Shown here one piece after another: positions 11,668 to 22,280 of a stretch of DNA of 64,000 bases. The notes under the pieces were generated by a model. It saw nothing but the letters and a program-made list of their open reading frames with translations. It searched no databases and had not been told where the DNA came from. The DNA is taken from NCBI GenBank assembly GCA_030068075.1, contig CM057826.1, positions 49,506,558-49,570,557 on the forward strand. The letters run 5' to 3'. The stretch comes from Paguma larvata (lineage: Eukaryota; Chordata; Mammalia; Carnivora; Viverridae). The first letter of the stretch is position 1; the number at the start of each line of letters is the position of its first letter. A program made the translations under genes and the position numbers.

Positions 11668-12297
11668 AATTAGAGAACAGTGCAGATCCTGACTCCAATG
11701 CCACAATGATACTTGGTCATTGACATCAAGAAACTCAACTGGCCAAAGGTTTGTTTATGGATTGATTGTTCATTTATTTTAATATCCCTTTATCCCTACA
11801 TGAAATAATACTAAGTGACTTTCTGCTGTGACCCACACTACTTCTAGCTCTCCCACTATGAGTAGGACCCTTGAGCTGGTATGGGTGTGCAAGAGTCTGG
11901 CACTTCAGGGCAGAAAGACTGGACTCTCCATGACAGCCAATCCTAACATTTTTGTCTCATTTGAGATTCTGAAAGGGCTCCCTCATTGTCATAAGACTCA
12001 TTAAGCTGCAAGAAAGAACATGTCTGGACAAAGACTTTGCATTGGTGTGTGACAACACATACTCTTTTTTTGTTTATTGAAATATGCATATTTTATCTTC
12101 AGGATGGGGGCAAACAGATCCACGTATAGCTTTCTGAAGAACAATACACCATAATTGTTTGTCTGTTTCCTATAGCAAAGAAGTTTATTAAGGTTGGATG
12201 TGTGGAAGGAGGTCTATAAGATTGTGAAGGAGAATATGATTGTAGTCTTCTTTGACAAAACCACAAACCTGTAAACCCAGAGACAGAAGAAGAGAGA
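11668..12297. other. unassigned non-coding sequence
   Basis: The first 100 bp may continue the L1M-like fragment before the SINE. No gene seen. Confidence 0.4.
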
Positions 12298-12298
12298 G

Positions 12299-12349
<51 letters not shown>

Positions 12350-12350
12350 G
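12299..12350. repeat. (CG)n(CA)n(CG)n alternating tract
   Basis: A GCGCGCGC stretch, about 22 CA units and a terminal CGCG form roughly 52 bp of unbroken purine/pyrimidine alternation. A GA-rich stretch precedes it. This is the sort of sequence known to adopt left-handed Z-DNA under supercoiling. Confidence 0.93.
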
Positions 12351-13625
12351 AATGAAAAAAAAAGTAGAGAAACAGATGTCATCACTTAAATACTCCTATG
12401 GCTTAATTGGTAAAGGCTCATGGAGATGTGAAGCAACACCGTGATAAATCAATCTGTCATCACAAGCTTGAAGGAGAATGACAAGAGTGATATCCCCCGG
12501 CTGGAATGTTTGATGGGGGTTGGGAGTTGCTCATGCCTCTAGGAAATCTTCCCTTTCTGAAGACTTAGTCCCTGAGGCTCAATTCTTCCCTCTTCATTAA
12601 ACCTCAGTCCTTGGCAAGAGATCCTGGATGCTTAGAAAGAACCATCGGGCCTTGCTTTTTGTATTCCTGTCTGATTGATTGTGATTGAGACTGCTGAGGC
12701 AGACTCACTGACATTTCCTTGTGCCCAGGGGGGTTGGCAACCATTTAAATATTTTTAGGGTGTTTCAGGGTTTAAAAAATTTGATATATAAGACAAAATT
12801 ATAATTCTTTCTGGGATACTTTGTTTGGCTTACTATTCTGATGTAGGAAATTGAGACAAAAGCAAATTAACACATGTAGGTAGCTATACTCACTTTCCCT
12901 CCCACCCCCTAATCACTTCATTTTGTCCTTTCATGAAGAAGCCAAGGAGATAATGTCCTTTGGTGAGTGGATAATTTATTTCCAATTTTCTCAGTCTTTT
13001 TAAAGTCATGCAAGTGGGGATTTGCTGACCAATAAAGACCAATATAATGATCTTTGTCACAAGTACTTCATATTATCCAGGCTATAAATGTTGCCTAGGC
13101 ACCTATCTTTTCCTCTAGACTATTAGAAAGACAAATGGCTTTGTTGTCCAGCAAGTGGGGGAGGGGGACTGTTGAGTACAATATCATCAACAGTAGGCTT
13201 TGATGGTGGCCGAATGAGTGTTTGGATTTTGTAGCCTGAAACACCACAGGATGTATACTGAGATGAAAGGTAAAAGGCAAGTTTGAGTTAAATCTATTCC
13301 TCCCTTCTGCTGTGTTCCTGTGGCACTGAGACTTGTCCTATATAGTGTTGGAAGAGCTGTCTGAACAGGGGAAAATCCATCCTATGATTTGATTTATCTG
13401 CACGATGCCAACAAACCAAGGTTCTTGAATTATCTCATGGATTAAAGACCCCTTGGAGACAGATTCAGACAGTGCATATTGGCACCAAAATAGCAAATAG
13501 ACAAATGATACACACCAGAGAGCTGGGCAACAGAATTGTGTACATATGGGGACTTGATACGTGACAGATGTGGCCTTACAAATCAGTGAGGACAGTCAGT
13601 AGTGCCGAGATCATCGCTAACTCAA
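12351..13625. other. unassigned non-coding sequence
   Basis: About 1.3 kb without recognisable genes or repeats. The 61-codon reverse frame at 13095-13280 has no support. Confidence 0.45.
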
Positions 13626-13656
13626 ACAACGACAACAACAACAACAACAACAACAA
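13626..13656. repeat. (CAA)n microsatellite
   Basis: About ten CAA units after one cgacaa interruption. It lies at the left edge of an L1M fragment. Confidence 0.9.
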
Positions 13657-13846
13657 ATTTCTACTTTACGCTGCACACAAAAAATAAATTCCAGGTACAA
13701 TAAAAACCTCTATCCCAGGGAGGGAGCATTTAAAACAAAATATAGGAGAAAATCCTTATGACCTTGTGGTAGGGAGGGAACTCTTAAGGCAAAGATATCA
13801 ATAATTAAAGATGGACAAATTGACTACATTAAATTTTCTGTCCCCT

Positions 13847-14050
13847 GGGGTGCCTGGGTGACTCAGTCGATTAAGTGTCCAACTTCAGCTCAGGTCATGA
13901 ACTCATAGTTCACGAGTTTGAGCCTCGCATCAGGCTCTGTGCTGACGACTCAAGCTTAGAACCTGCTTCAGATTCTGTATCTCCCTTTCTCTTTGTTCCT
14001 CCCCTTCTTATACTCTCTCTTTCAAAAATAAAGATTAAAAAATTAAAAAA
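13847..14050 (+). mobile_element. SINEC, forward
   Basis: Head ggggtgcctgggtgactcag, body gaacctgcttcagattctg and a CT-rich stretch, ending in an A-rich tail. Near-repeats aaattttctgtcccc (13831-13845) and aaatttctgtgccct (from 14051) look like a worn target-site duplication in L1M sequence. Confidence 0.9.
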
Positions 14051-14699
14051 AAATTTCTGTGCCCTAAAGATTGTAGAAAGGCAAGTCACAGATGGAGAGA
14101 TATTTGTAACATTATTACATGTATAAATTCAAACAGGAAAAGATAAACAACCCAGGGGAAAAATAAGAAATGATAGGAACAGGATGTTATCAGAAGAGGA
14201 AACCCAAATGACTCTAAATCACATGAAATTATGTCCAGTTTTGCTGGTGATCAAGGAAAAGCAAAGTAAAACAACAACAAAGTGATAACTTGCTAGATCA
14301 TTAGATTGGCAAAAAATAATTCTAATTACACTGAGATTTGGCAAAGATGAAATGCAATGAACACTTTCTTATACAAATTGTTACAACCACTTTGGAAAGC
14401 AATTTAACTTTATCGAGACAGGCTGAAAGTGTACATGCTCTGAGACTCAGCATTTCTACACCTAGGTAGGTACCCTGGAGAAATTTGCATATATATATTC
14501 AGAAATTCAGGAAATGCATTCAGAAATATTCAATGTATCATTGTTTAGTAAAAGTTAAAAACTGGAAACAACTCAAATACACATCCAACATAAAATGAAA
14601 AAATAAATTATAGCATGTTTACAAAAGGGAATATTATATGGCACTTAAGATTGAACTATATCATCCTGGATAAATAGCAAAATAATACTTAATAGTTCT

Positions 14700-14945
14700 C
14701 TATAGGTTTAATTATTTTTCTATAGGTAGTACTGTTAGCACTTTGCGTGTAAATCTGAACTCATTTAATTCTCTTGATAATCCTCTGACAGCGGTAGTAT
14801 TATCCTCCCCATTTCATAGATGAGCAAACTAAGGTACAGAAAAATGTAAGTAATTACTGCCAAGCCTCATAGCTGTCAGAGACAGAGTTGGGCTGCAAAC
14901 CAACTGTCTAATTCCAGAACTGGTGATATAAACACTATAACTATC
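14700..14945 (-). repeat. MIR SINE, reverse, inside an L1M
   Basis: Nearly complete reverse MIR: actcatttaattctcttgat, gtagtattatcctccccatt, tcatagatgagcaaactaag, agctgtcagagacagagttg. L1M sequence continues on both sides. Confidence 0.8.
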
Positions 14946-15059
14946 TTATAAAATAAATTCCAAATGCTGAGCAACAAAAACATTATGTTGAGCAAAAAGA
15001 TTTAATTTGGAAGATGATCCATACAGTACAATTCTCTATTATTTAGGGTAAGCTTCAAC

Positions 15060-15313
15060 TATACTTAACAACAAAAAGTGCCTTGAACAAGATATTTATT
15101 TATAACATAAAATGAGTCTAGAGGTGGGTAGTCCAAGGCTGATACAGAGGCTCCAAGGTCATGAGAGACCCAGCCCTGTCTACTCCACCATCCTGAGCAC
15201 TGGTTTCTGACCTAACGGGTGATCTCCTGAACCAAAGAGCTACTGGAGCTTCATCCACAAGTCGCATTCCAAGTAGGAAGGAAAAAGAAGGAAGAACAAA
15301 AGATATACCTGTT
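15060..15313. repeat. unidentified old dispersed repeat, left part
   Basis: The sequence from tatttatttataacataaaa through ggtgggtagtccaaggctga to gtcgcattccaagtaggaag resembles a common mammalian repeat whose name I cannot recall. It appears to resume after the SINE (gggtcatcccagaagccctg, catctcattggc, to about 15615). Confidence 0.4.
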
Positions 15314-15329
15314 AGCTGAGTCACTTTAA

Positions 15330-15543
15330 TTTTTTAAAATATTTTATTTATTTTTTAGAGAGACAGGGAGACAGAGTACGAGTGGAGGAGGGGCAGAGAG
15401 AGAGGGAGACACAGAATCTGAAGCAGACTCCAGGCTCTGAGCTGTCAGCACAGAGCCTGACACAGGCTTGCACTTGTGAACCATAGGTCATGACCAGAGC
15501 TGAAGTCAGACACTTAACCGACTGAGCCACCCAGGCACCCTTC
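15330..15543 (-). mobile_element. SINEC, reverse, perfect 16-bp target-site duplication
   Basis: A complete reverse element bounded by AGCTGAGTCACTTTAA at 15314-15329 and 15544-15559. The exact 16-bp match marks its ends clearly. Confidence 0.96.
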
Positions 15544-15615
15544 AGCTGAGTCACTTTAAAGGGTCATCCCAGAAGCCCTGCCCAATGACCTTTGCTTTCA
15601 TCTCATTGGCTTTCC

Positions 15616-16640
15616 CTGTAGTTGTGAGAGAAGGTGGGAAATGTAGGTCTTTAACAGGGAGCATTGTGCCCGGAAAATGCTGCATGTTCTATAAAGAAGA
15701 AAAGTAAATACTGAGTAGGTCAGTGAATAAATAAATATTGAGTAGGAAGTTAAGAGTTTCTGTCATAAATACCACTTATACAAGGCTTAAAAGAATACTA
15801 TATATTGTTTATGAATTTATATATGCATACTTATGGCAGAAAAACTTATTTGGGGATAATATCACATTTAGGACAAAAGTTATATTTAGAGAAAGAGTGA
15901 CAATGAGGCACTAGAGAAGGATACACAATAAACTTCAACTATACACACACACGTATAAAATCTTTAAAAAAAAACCTCTAAAGCAAAAATGAAATAATGT
16001 TAAACTTTTATAAGTTGGGTGGAGGATAAGACCTGGTGTGTATTTGGGGGGTCTAGCTGTGTTTTCTAGGATCGCTTCGTCCTTCGTGTAGTTCATTCAC
16101 TCTCTTTTTTTCTCTAGTCAGAGAATAAAAATTTAACCATCTAATTTCCTTTATTAAGTGATTCATGAATTGGGCAGCATCCCACCGAGCACATAGAGAG
16201 GAGCTCTGAGGAGTTGTAAGAAATGGAAGGCTTTTATAGGAAGGAGGGTGGGGCAAGAAAGTTATTAGCAAAATTTTAAAAAGTATTGTTCCAGATAAGG
16301 TCACTTTCCTTTAAGGTGAAGGGCAGGGTCTTATTAGGTGGTTTACCACATTTTCCTTTGAAGATGGACAGGGTCTATGTGGCAGATACCTTAATGATGC
16401 TGATACCTAAATGATTCCTCACTTAACTGGTGAGCACTACATTTCTGGGGGAGATTGAAACTGAAATTAGGATTGGTATTAAGCCCTGGTTTGGTGACAC
16501 AGGCTAAGCGACACCATTTTAGGCCTGTGGTTTTCTTTTTAACACTATCTTCTTAAAGGGAACTGCCTTCTCTCTTGAAAACTCAAGCCCTTACTGGACT
16601 TGGGAGTTTGTTCCAAAGTGTAGTATTTTTGCAATGCCTG
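15616..16640. other. unassigned; possible reverse LTR-like stretch at 16035-16520
   Basis: From about 16140 (ttattaagtgattcatgaat, then a gcagcatcccaccgagcacat block, gaggagctctgaggagttg, and ggaaggcttttatagg) the sequence has the look of an endogenous-retrovirus LTR read in reverse. I could not find paired TG/CA ends or a short duplication, so this is only a suggestion. Confidence 0.3.
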
Positions 16641-16642
16641 CT

Positions 16643-16752
16643 TTATCAGGAGTAAATTATTTACTTATCAGTTACTTATCAATAACCGATAAGTTATTTA
16701 CTTATCAAATGTGAAGCACTGTAACCCTTCCCAAGGCATTTTGTACTTATCT
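16643..16752. promoter_or_regulatory. cluster of GATA-type motifs
   Basis: Six TTATC/GATAA words lie within about 110 bp (near 16643, 16665, 16675, 16688, 16702 and 16747), several as CTTATCA or CGATAAG. A ttatttacttatca word occurs twice, so part of the cluster may come from a small local duplication. Function is not shown. Confidence 0.3.
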
Positions 16753-16975
16753 TATGACTAGCTGAATATGCTTCATCTGTAACTCCTAACCTAATGGTTT
16801 TCTACAGGCAAATCTGATTGATATAATCTAAGCCCTTATTTCCATAGGACAGATGTTATGAATTGGTATTACTCTATGGAAACTTTGTATATGGTTGTAT
16901 AAAAAACCAACACTAATCATGAAAATAAATGAGGGGGAAATAACCCTCAAATACGTACTTTTAAAAATATTTATT

Positions 16976-17916
16976 AAGAAGTGAAAATCAGTCCAGAAGT
17001 TTTTTCCTCCATTTCTATTTTTGGAACAGCTTGAGAAGGATAGGTATTAACTCTGCTTTAAATGTCTGGTGGAATTCCCCAGGGAAGCCATCTGACCCAG
17101 GACTCTTATTTGCTGGGAGATTTTTGATAATTGATTCAATTTCTTCACTGGTTATCGGTCTATTCACATTTTCTATTTCTTTCCATTTGAGTTTTAGTAG
17201 TGTATGGGTGTCTAGGAATTTGTCCATTTCCTCCAGGTTGTCCAGTTTGTTGGTATATAATTTTTCATAGTATTCTCTGATAATTGTATTTCTTTAATGT
17301 TGGTTGTGATCTGTCCTCTTTCATTTGTGATTTTATCTATTTGGGTCCTCTCTCTTTTCTTTTTTGAGAAGTCTGGCTAGGGGTTTATCAATTTTGTTTA
17401 TTTTTTCAAAAATATAGCTCTTAGATTCATTGATCTGTTCTACAGTTTGGCAGTGAGAAAGAATGAAATCCTGCCATTTGCAACAACGTGGATGGAACTG
17501 GAGGGTTATTATGCCAATGAAATAAGTCAGTCAGAGAAAGACAGATATCATATGTTTTCACTCATATGTGGAACTTGAGAAACTTAACAGGAGACCATAG
17601 GGGAGGGGAAGGGAAGGGATAAAAATAGTTTCAAACAGAGAGGGAGGTAAACCATAAGGGACTCTTAAGTACAGAGAACAAACTGAGGGTTGATGGGGGG
17701 CGGGGAGGAAATGGGTGATTGGCATTGAGGAGGCACTTGTTGGAATGAGCCCTGGGTGTTGTATGTAAGTGATGAATCACAGGAATCTACCCCCCAAACC
17801 AAGAGCACACTGTATACACTGTACGTTAGCTAACTTGACAATAAATTATATATTTAAAAAAAACAAAAGTAAAATTTGGATGTTTTGCTAAAAAAAAAAA
17901 AAAGAAGTGAAAATCA
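16976..17916. mobile_element. L1 insertion with 5' inversion (twin priming) and short 3' transduction
   Basis: The insert (16991-17901) lies between perfect 15-bp repeats AAGAAGTGAAAATCA at 16976-16990 and 17902-17916. Its left part (about 16991-17450) is L1 ORF2 in reverse; the reverse frame at 17015-17227 contains the conserved [20 protein letters not shown] region just upstream of the reverse-transcriptase core. Its right part (about 17455-17889) is the L1 3' end in forward orientation (gaatgaaatcctgccatttg onward, with AATAAA at 17840-17845). A first A-run at about 17857-17863 is followed by about 25 bp of other sequence and a second A-run reaching the right-hand repeat. Confidence 0.88.
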
Positions 17917-18046
17917 AATAGTGAATATAAAGGCTACTTTGTATTTTCTTTTTTAAAAAAAAAAGACTTTACAGAAATCTGAGTGCAGTGAAATTTGAAA
18001 TGAAAATGTTGGCTTCCTTTCTTGGCGGATACCTCTCTAACAAACT

Positions 18047-18511
18047 TGTTTATTTTTTTATTTTATAATAGTTTATTTTCAAATTGGTTTACATATAACA
18101 CCCAGTGTTCATCCCAACATGTGCCCTCTTTAATGTCCGTCACCCCCTCTCCCCCCTCCCTCACCTCCCTCACCCTCAAATTGTTCTTAGTCTTTGAGAG
18201 TCTCTTATGTTTTATCTCCCTCCCTCTCTGTGTCTTTTTATCCTTTCCCCTCTTCCCCTCCCCCTGGTTTTTGCTTAGTCTCACAAAGTCCACCTATTCG
18301 TGGAAACATATGGTATCTGTCTTTTTCTGACTGATTTATTTCACTTAATATAATACCCTCCAGTTCCATCCATGTTGCTACACATGGCCAGATTTCATTT
18401 TTTCTCATTGCCACATAGTAGTCCATTGTATATAAGTACCATAACTTCTTTATCCATTCGTCAGTTGATGGGCACTTGGTCTGCTTCCATGATTTGGCTA
18501 TTGCATCAGCA
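18047..18511 (-). mobile_element. carnivore L1 3' end, reverse
   Basis: Complement of an L1 tail: ttcaaattggtttacatata, cccagtgttcatcccaacat, and the reverse frame at 18238-18426, whose WPCVATWMELEGI-like peptide is the C-terminal L1 ORF2 tail (VATWMELEGI). Near-repeats ctctaacaaactt (18034-18046) and ttctaacaagctt (18512-18524) fit a worn target-site duplication. Confidence 0.85.
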
Positions 18512-18524
18512 TTCTAACAAGCTT

Positions 18525-19110
18525 CTTAAGCATTCTTCTTTGCTTCAGAGTCCTTTGTACTGAATTTAAGTTAAAGTCGACCCTCCTAAACTTTTCTTAT
18601 GAGTCAGTATGCCTGAAAACCTCTGCAATCAGGTTTAACTAGGAAATCTTGATCCTTGTTTTGTGATGTAAAATACTCTGCAATTGCTAGCATCTTACTT
18701 CAATAGTTTCAACTCTGCAACTTCCTGGAAGATTCTTGGCTTGATTCTTTTCTGTATTTGTGTCTTTTCTTTGGGTAGATAGCCTCCTGTCCTGAAGAGC
18801 TCAAACTATCCTTTACTCATGTTGAAAACTCCTTTGATGTTTCACCACATCTGTTGTCAGCTTTTTGATGCAAGATGTTGCCTTGGTCAAAATTTTAACT
18901 TTGATAAAGAAGCATATGATTTGCATGTCTGTTTATAAGGCCTTGTAATAAAAAATTATTCCACCTCATGACTCAGTCCATTGTCTTTTCTTATTATTGT
19001 TGGTGTCAATTCATTCAGATGGTAAATGGCTTGAGTGTCTACATTGGCTGTAGTAGTAGGCCAGTTTTAATTCGAGTTGCGGCTTCCAAAGAGTGAGAGT
19101 ATATGTGTAT
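18525..19110. other. unassigned non-coding sequence
   Basis: AT-rich, pyrimidine-rich in places, no repeat or exon recognised. Confidence 0.45.
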
Positions 19111-19111
19111 G

Positions 19112-19160
19112 TGTTTTAAGTATACTCACTTAAAACATAAGTATGTTTTAGCATACTTAT
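19112..19160. repeat. cluster of three overlapping perfect inverted repeats
   Basis: Arms 19112-19121 and 19128-19137 (10 bp, 6-base loop), 19131-19139 and 19142-19150 (9 bp, 2-base centre), and 19137-19145 and 19152-19160 (9 bp, 6-base loop) are each exact complements. The same bases therefore offer three competing hairpins in 49 bp. Confidence 0.85.
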
Positions 19161-19329
19161 GATAAAGACAGTGTACATAGGAAAGTTGCCACTTGGACTT
19201 TCATAATTTGGGGATGATGCACGCATATTGCTCTCTCTGAATCACAGGTTGGGATATATCACCTGGGGATTCATGTGTTCACCTAGGGATTCATGAACAA
19301 TGGTGCTCTGTCCTTATGGAATGTGTAAA

Positions 19330-19770
19330 GATGGAAATATTTCCCCTTCTTCCATTCTGGGTTCTTTGGCTAATCTAAAAATTAAATTGACATGACAGAT
19401 TAACGGAAGAAAAACTAAAACATGAGACTCCCTGACAGTCAGGTAACTGAGACTTATATACCACTCTGAGCTGAGGAGAAGGCAAAGAGATCTGGGACTT
19501 CAAAGAGAAGGAATACAATTCATAGAAAGATGTAAAGAGCAAATGTTTGATAAACAAATGTTTGCCATGACACGTAGGTAAGTCTTTCTGATATAAAAGA
19601 TATCTCTGGTAGTAGTTGTCTTCCTAGTATGGACCCCCTGTCTAAATTCTTTTGGGCAGTTAAGGGGGAGGTAAAAAGCTATTTCTGAGTCTGCTAGGCC
19701 CTGACTATACTCAGCTTTAAATAATCCACATGCCAAAGTGACACATTCTGGGGTGGGACATTCGTCTCCC
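19330..19770 (-). repeat. possible ERV1-type LTR, reverse
   Basis: The series taaaaattaaattgacatga, acttatataccactctgag, gacttcaaagagaaggaat and tctggggtgggacattc recalls a primate/carnivore ERV1-type LTR in antisense. Ends and flanking duplication were not found. Confidence 0.35.
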
Positions 19771-20454
19771 TCTCAAATGTTAACACTTCCTAAGCAATGA
19801 ACATTCATAGGGTAATTATGGTGATGCGGACCTGATTTATAATATTGATTTTATAAAAGGGGAAAATAAGGTTTAAAGTTATAAAGTGGGTTCTGCAAGA
19901 TCTTCAACACTATCATCCCTAGGTTCAAGCCCACACTTTTGCCTTTTCCAAGGCCAAGGTTCTCTGCCAGGAAGATCATAGCATGAAGGAAGGAATATGG
20001 AATACACAGTTCTGAACAGGCTATTGCAGTGCAATTCAAGATATGCAATGAAGCTTCTAGAAATTAAACTCTATCCATTTAGGCTAATCATTATTTATCT
20101 TGAGCCACAGATGAAGGGTAAATAAATATGAGCGACAGATAGCAAAGGCTAAGAAGTGTGATTGTGTGTTGGTCAGCTATGATGGGCCACTTTCAAGCTG
20201 ATGGATGGGTTCATAGGCCACTCTTGCAGAGAAAACACAAAGATAAGAGACCAGACAGATGGTTGCAAAGGCTCCTGATGATGTGATATTCTCTGGTTCT
20301 AATGCATTGTGAGGCTAGCTCTTTGCCTTTGGATTCTAGGAGATGTTCTGATTCTTTGCAATATTCCCTCTTTTATAAGGCAAAACCAAAAAAACAACTC
20401 TATAACCATGTCCTCTCCTTGACCTATCAAAACATGTATGTACAATTAGATCCA
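19771..20454. other. unassigned non-coding sequence
   Basis: No gene or repeat could be named. Confidence 0.4.
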
Positions 20455-20650
20455 AACTACCTGAGTTAAAACTCTACTTCTGCCACTTACTAGTTGCTAA
20501 GTGTTGCTTAGTATCTCAATGACACTATTTTGTACAGGAATAATAATAATATTTATCTACTAAGGTTGTGGGTATTACATGAGATAGTATTTCTAAAACA
20601 TTAGAACAATGACTGTCCCATACTAAGTCTTTCCTTGCAAGCAGTTGTTA
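20455..20650 (+). repeat. MIR SINE, forward
   Basis: ctacttctgccacttactag, ttgcttagtatctcaatgac, aggaataataataatattta and attacatgagatagtatttc follow the MIR order across most of its length. Confidence 0.75.
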
Positions 20651-20927
20651 ACTAAATATATATTTTTAAAAGCACATTTCAAGAAATTCATGGATACTTA
20701 TGAGTCCATTGACCTGGTTTAAAAATTCCCTGATTTGGATTAAAATTTGTATTTGTACTTAGAATGCATTTTTATTTACTTAAAGATTATATTTCATGGA
20801 AAATCATCTATATAAAGGATACATTTACTTAGACCAACAAAATAAGGACTAAATAATAAAATATAGCATGTATCCTCTCCTCTCAGCTAAAATAAGAGGA
20901 AATAATTTTTTAGGCTTCATTTATATA

Positions 20928-20981
20928 TCCATCCAACCATCCATCCATCCATCCATCCATCCATCCATCCATCCATCCAAC
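20928..20981. repeat. (ATCC)n tetranucleotide microsatellite
   Basis: About thirteen ATCC units with one ccaac interruption near the start and one at the end. Confidence 0.93.
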
Positions 20982-21098
20982 ATACCAGTTGTTCAACCTT
21001 CTCTCTTTCCACTGGATTGGTTTTAGCATTATGTGAACTGATCACATAGGTTCCCTCAGTGAACCTATCTAACTGTTGGTTTCTACTTCACTGCTCCT

Positions 21099-21270
21099 AA
21101 GGATTTGAAATATTCATTCCAGACCAAATGGCCTTTCTGCTGGCAGTGAGTACGTCAAAAAAAAAGACTTGAATGGAAAAAAATAAGGATTTGAAATATT
21201 CATTCCAGACCAAATGGCCTTTCTGCTGGCAGTGAGTACGTCAGAAAAAAAGACTTGAATGGAAAAAAAT
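21099..21270. repeat. 86-bp tandem duplication, 85/86 identical
   Basis: Copy 1 is 21099-21184 and copy 2 is 21185-21270. The only difference seen is an A/G in the A-run after tacgtca. A few bases of a third unit (aagg) follow. The unit contains ccagaccaaatggcctttct and is not otherwise recognisable. High identity implies a recent event. Confidence 0.95.
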
Positions 21271-21889
21271 AAGGCATAGAGAAAAGGACTTGCCATACCA
21301 AATGGAGCAAATCTTATTTACAAATGACCTCTAACCCCTGAGATCAACCCAAATAAAGAAGCATCTGTCATCTTTGGGAACATCCAGTACTCTTCACCCT
21401 GACAAGGGGCCTCCAAAGACCAGATTCCATTTCAATCTAATTGGCTCCCTGCCCTTCTCCTGCCTTCCTCCAGCCATGCACAGCAAGCTAAACCATCTTG
21501 GGATGGAAAGCCAGCTCAGAGATGTGCGACATCTTGACAGCGGAACCAGGGGGTGGAGGCAGGGCAACAGCTCTGCTAATTAAAGAACAACCAGGTGCAT
21601 TGATTTCAGCTTCAGAAGGAGCAGACATGGACTATGGTGTCCGGAATCTCAGAACTCCTGCTGATTGCTGTATTTAGATAGAACTTTTCCTTTCATCAAG
21701 GTATATAGCACAGGGAGATTTTTCAGAATGAACAATATAACTTATGTGTGGTCTACCTTTTAAGTCTCTCCTTAATGCCAGTGACCAAATGTTCTAAACA
21801 GTAAATGTTTATGAGTGTATGAAGCATACAGTACACGTGTCAGACAAAGACATCATGGGAAATCCAGACAGGCCGGTGTTCCATCTTTT
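21271..21889. other. unassigned non-coding sequence
   Basis: Somewhat GC-richer around 21400-21600. The 69-codon frame at 21374-21583 has no recognisable domain. Confidence 0.4.
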
Positions 21890-22130
21890 CACACTTATAC
21901 TCACAAATATTTGTCAAATATATGTTAAGGTTGAAACACTATTGTAGAAGCTGATGGTATAGTATGAACTTGACACATAAGATCTTTGTCCTCATGAAGC
22001 TTGCATTTTGGTGAAGAAAGTAGATGACAAATAAAAAGAAAGAAATTAAATAAGATCCTATCAGACTATGCTTAGTTCTCTGAAAGAAGTAAGCAGGAAA
22101 AATAGGAGAATCACGAGAAGAGCAACTAAC
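21890..22130 (-). repeat. LINE L2 3' end, reverse
   Basis: Matches the antisense L2 end: acaaatatttgtcaaatata, ttgtcctcatgaagcttgca, tttggtgaagaaagtagatg, then an AAT-rich stretch. Confidence 0.65.
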
Positions 22131-22139
22131 ACTTGCTTG

Positions 22140-22226
22140 TTATGAACCAGAAATGATTCTAAGCATTTTGCTTGTAACAGCTCATTTAATATTTATTTAT
22201 TTATTTTTTAAATGTTTATTTTTTGA

Positions 22227-22280
<54 letters not shown>

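Larger units (their letters stand above)
13660..15050 (+). mobile_element. L1M ORF2 C-terminal part and 3' end, forward, interrupted twice
   Basis: Left part (aaaaataaattccaggtac, aggagaaaatccttatgacc, aaagatggacaaattgacta) and right part (gtgatcaaggaaaagcaaag, aactggaaacaactcaaata, acattatgttgagcaaaaag) follow the order of L1 ORF2 near its C terminus. Frames are destroyed. A SINEC lies at 13847-14050 and a reverse MIR at about 14700-14945, both inside the element. Confidence 0.75.

Noticed and set aside
17015..17227. Reverse frame with a reverse-transcriptase-associated motif as a possible gene
   Set aside because: It is an L1 ORF2 fragment in a truncated, inverted insertion; no start or catalytic core is present.
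20928..20981. Evenly repeated ATCC units as a CRISPR-like array
   Set aside because: A plain tetranucleotide microsatellite without spacers, in a mammalian genome.
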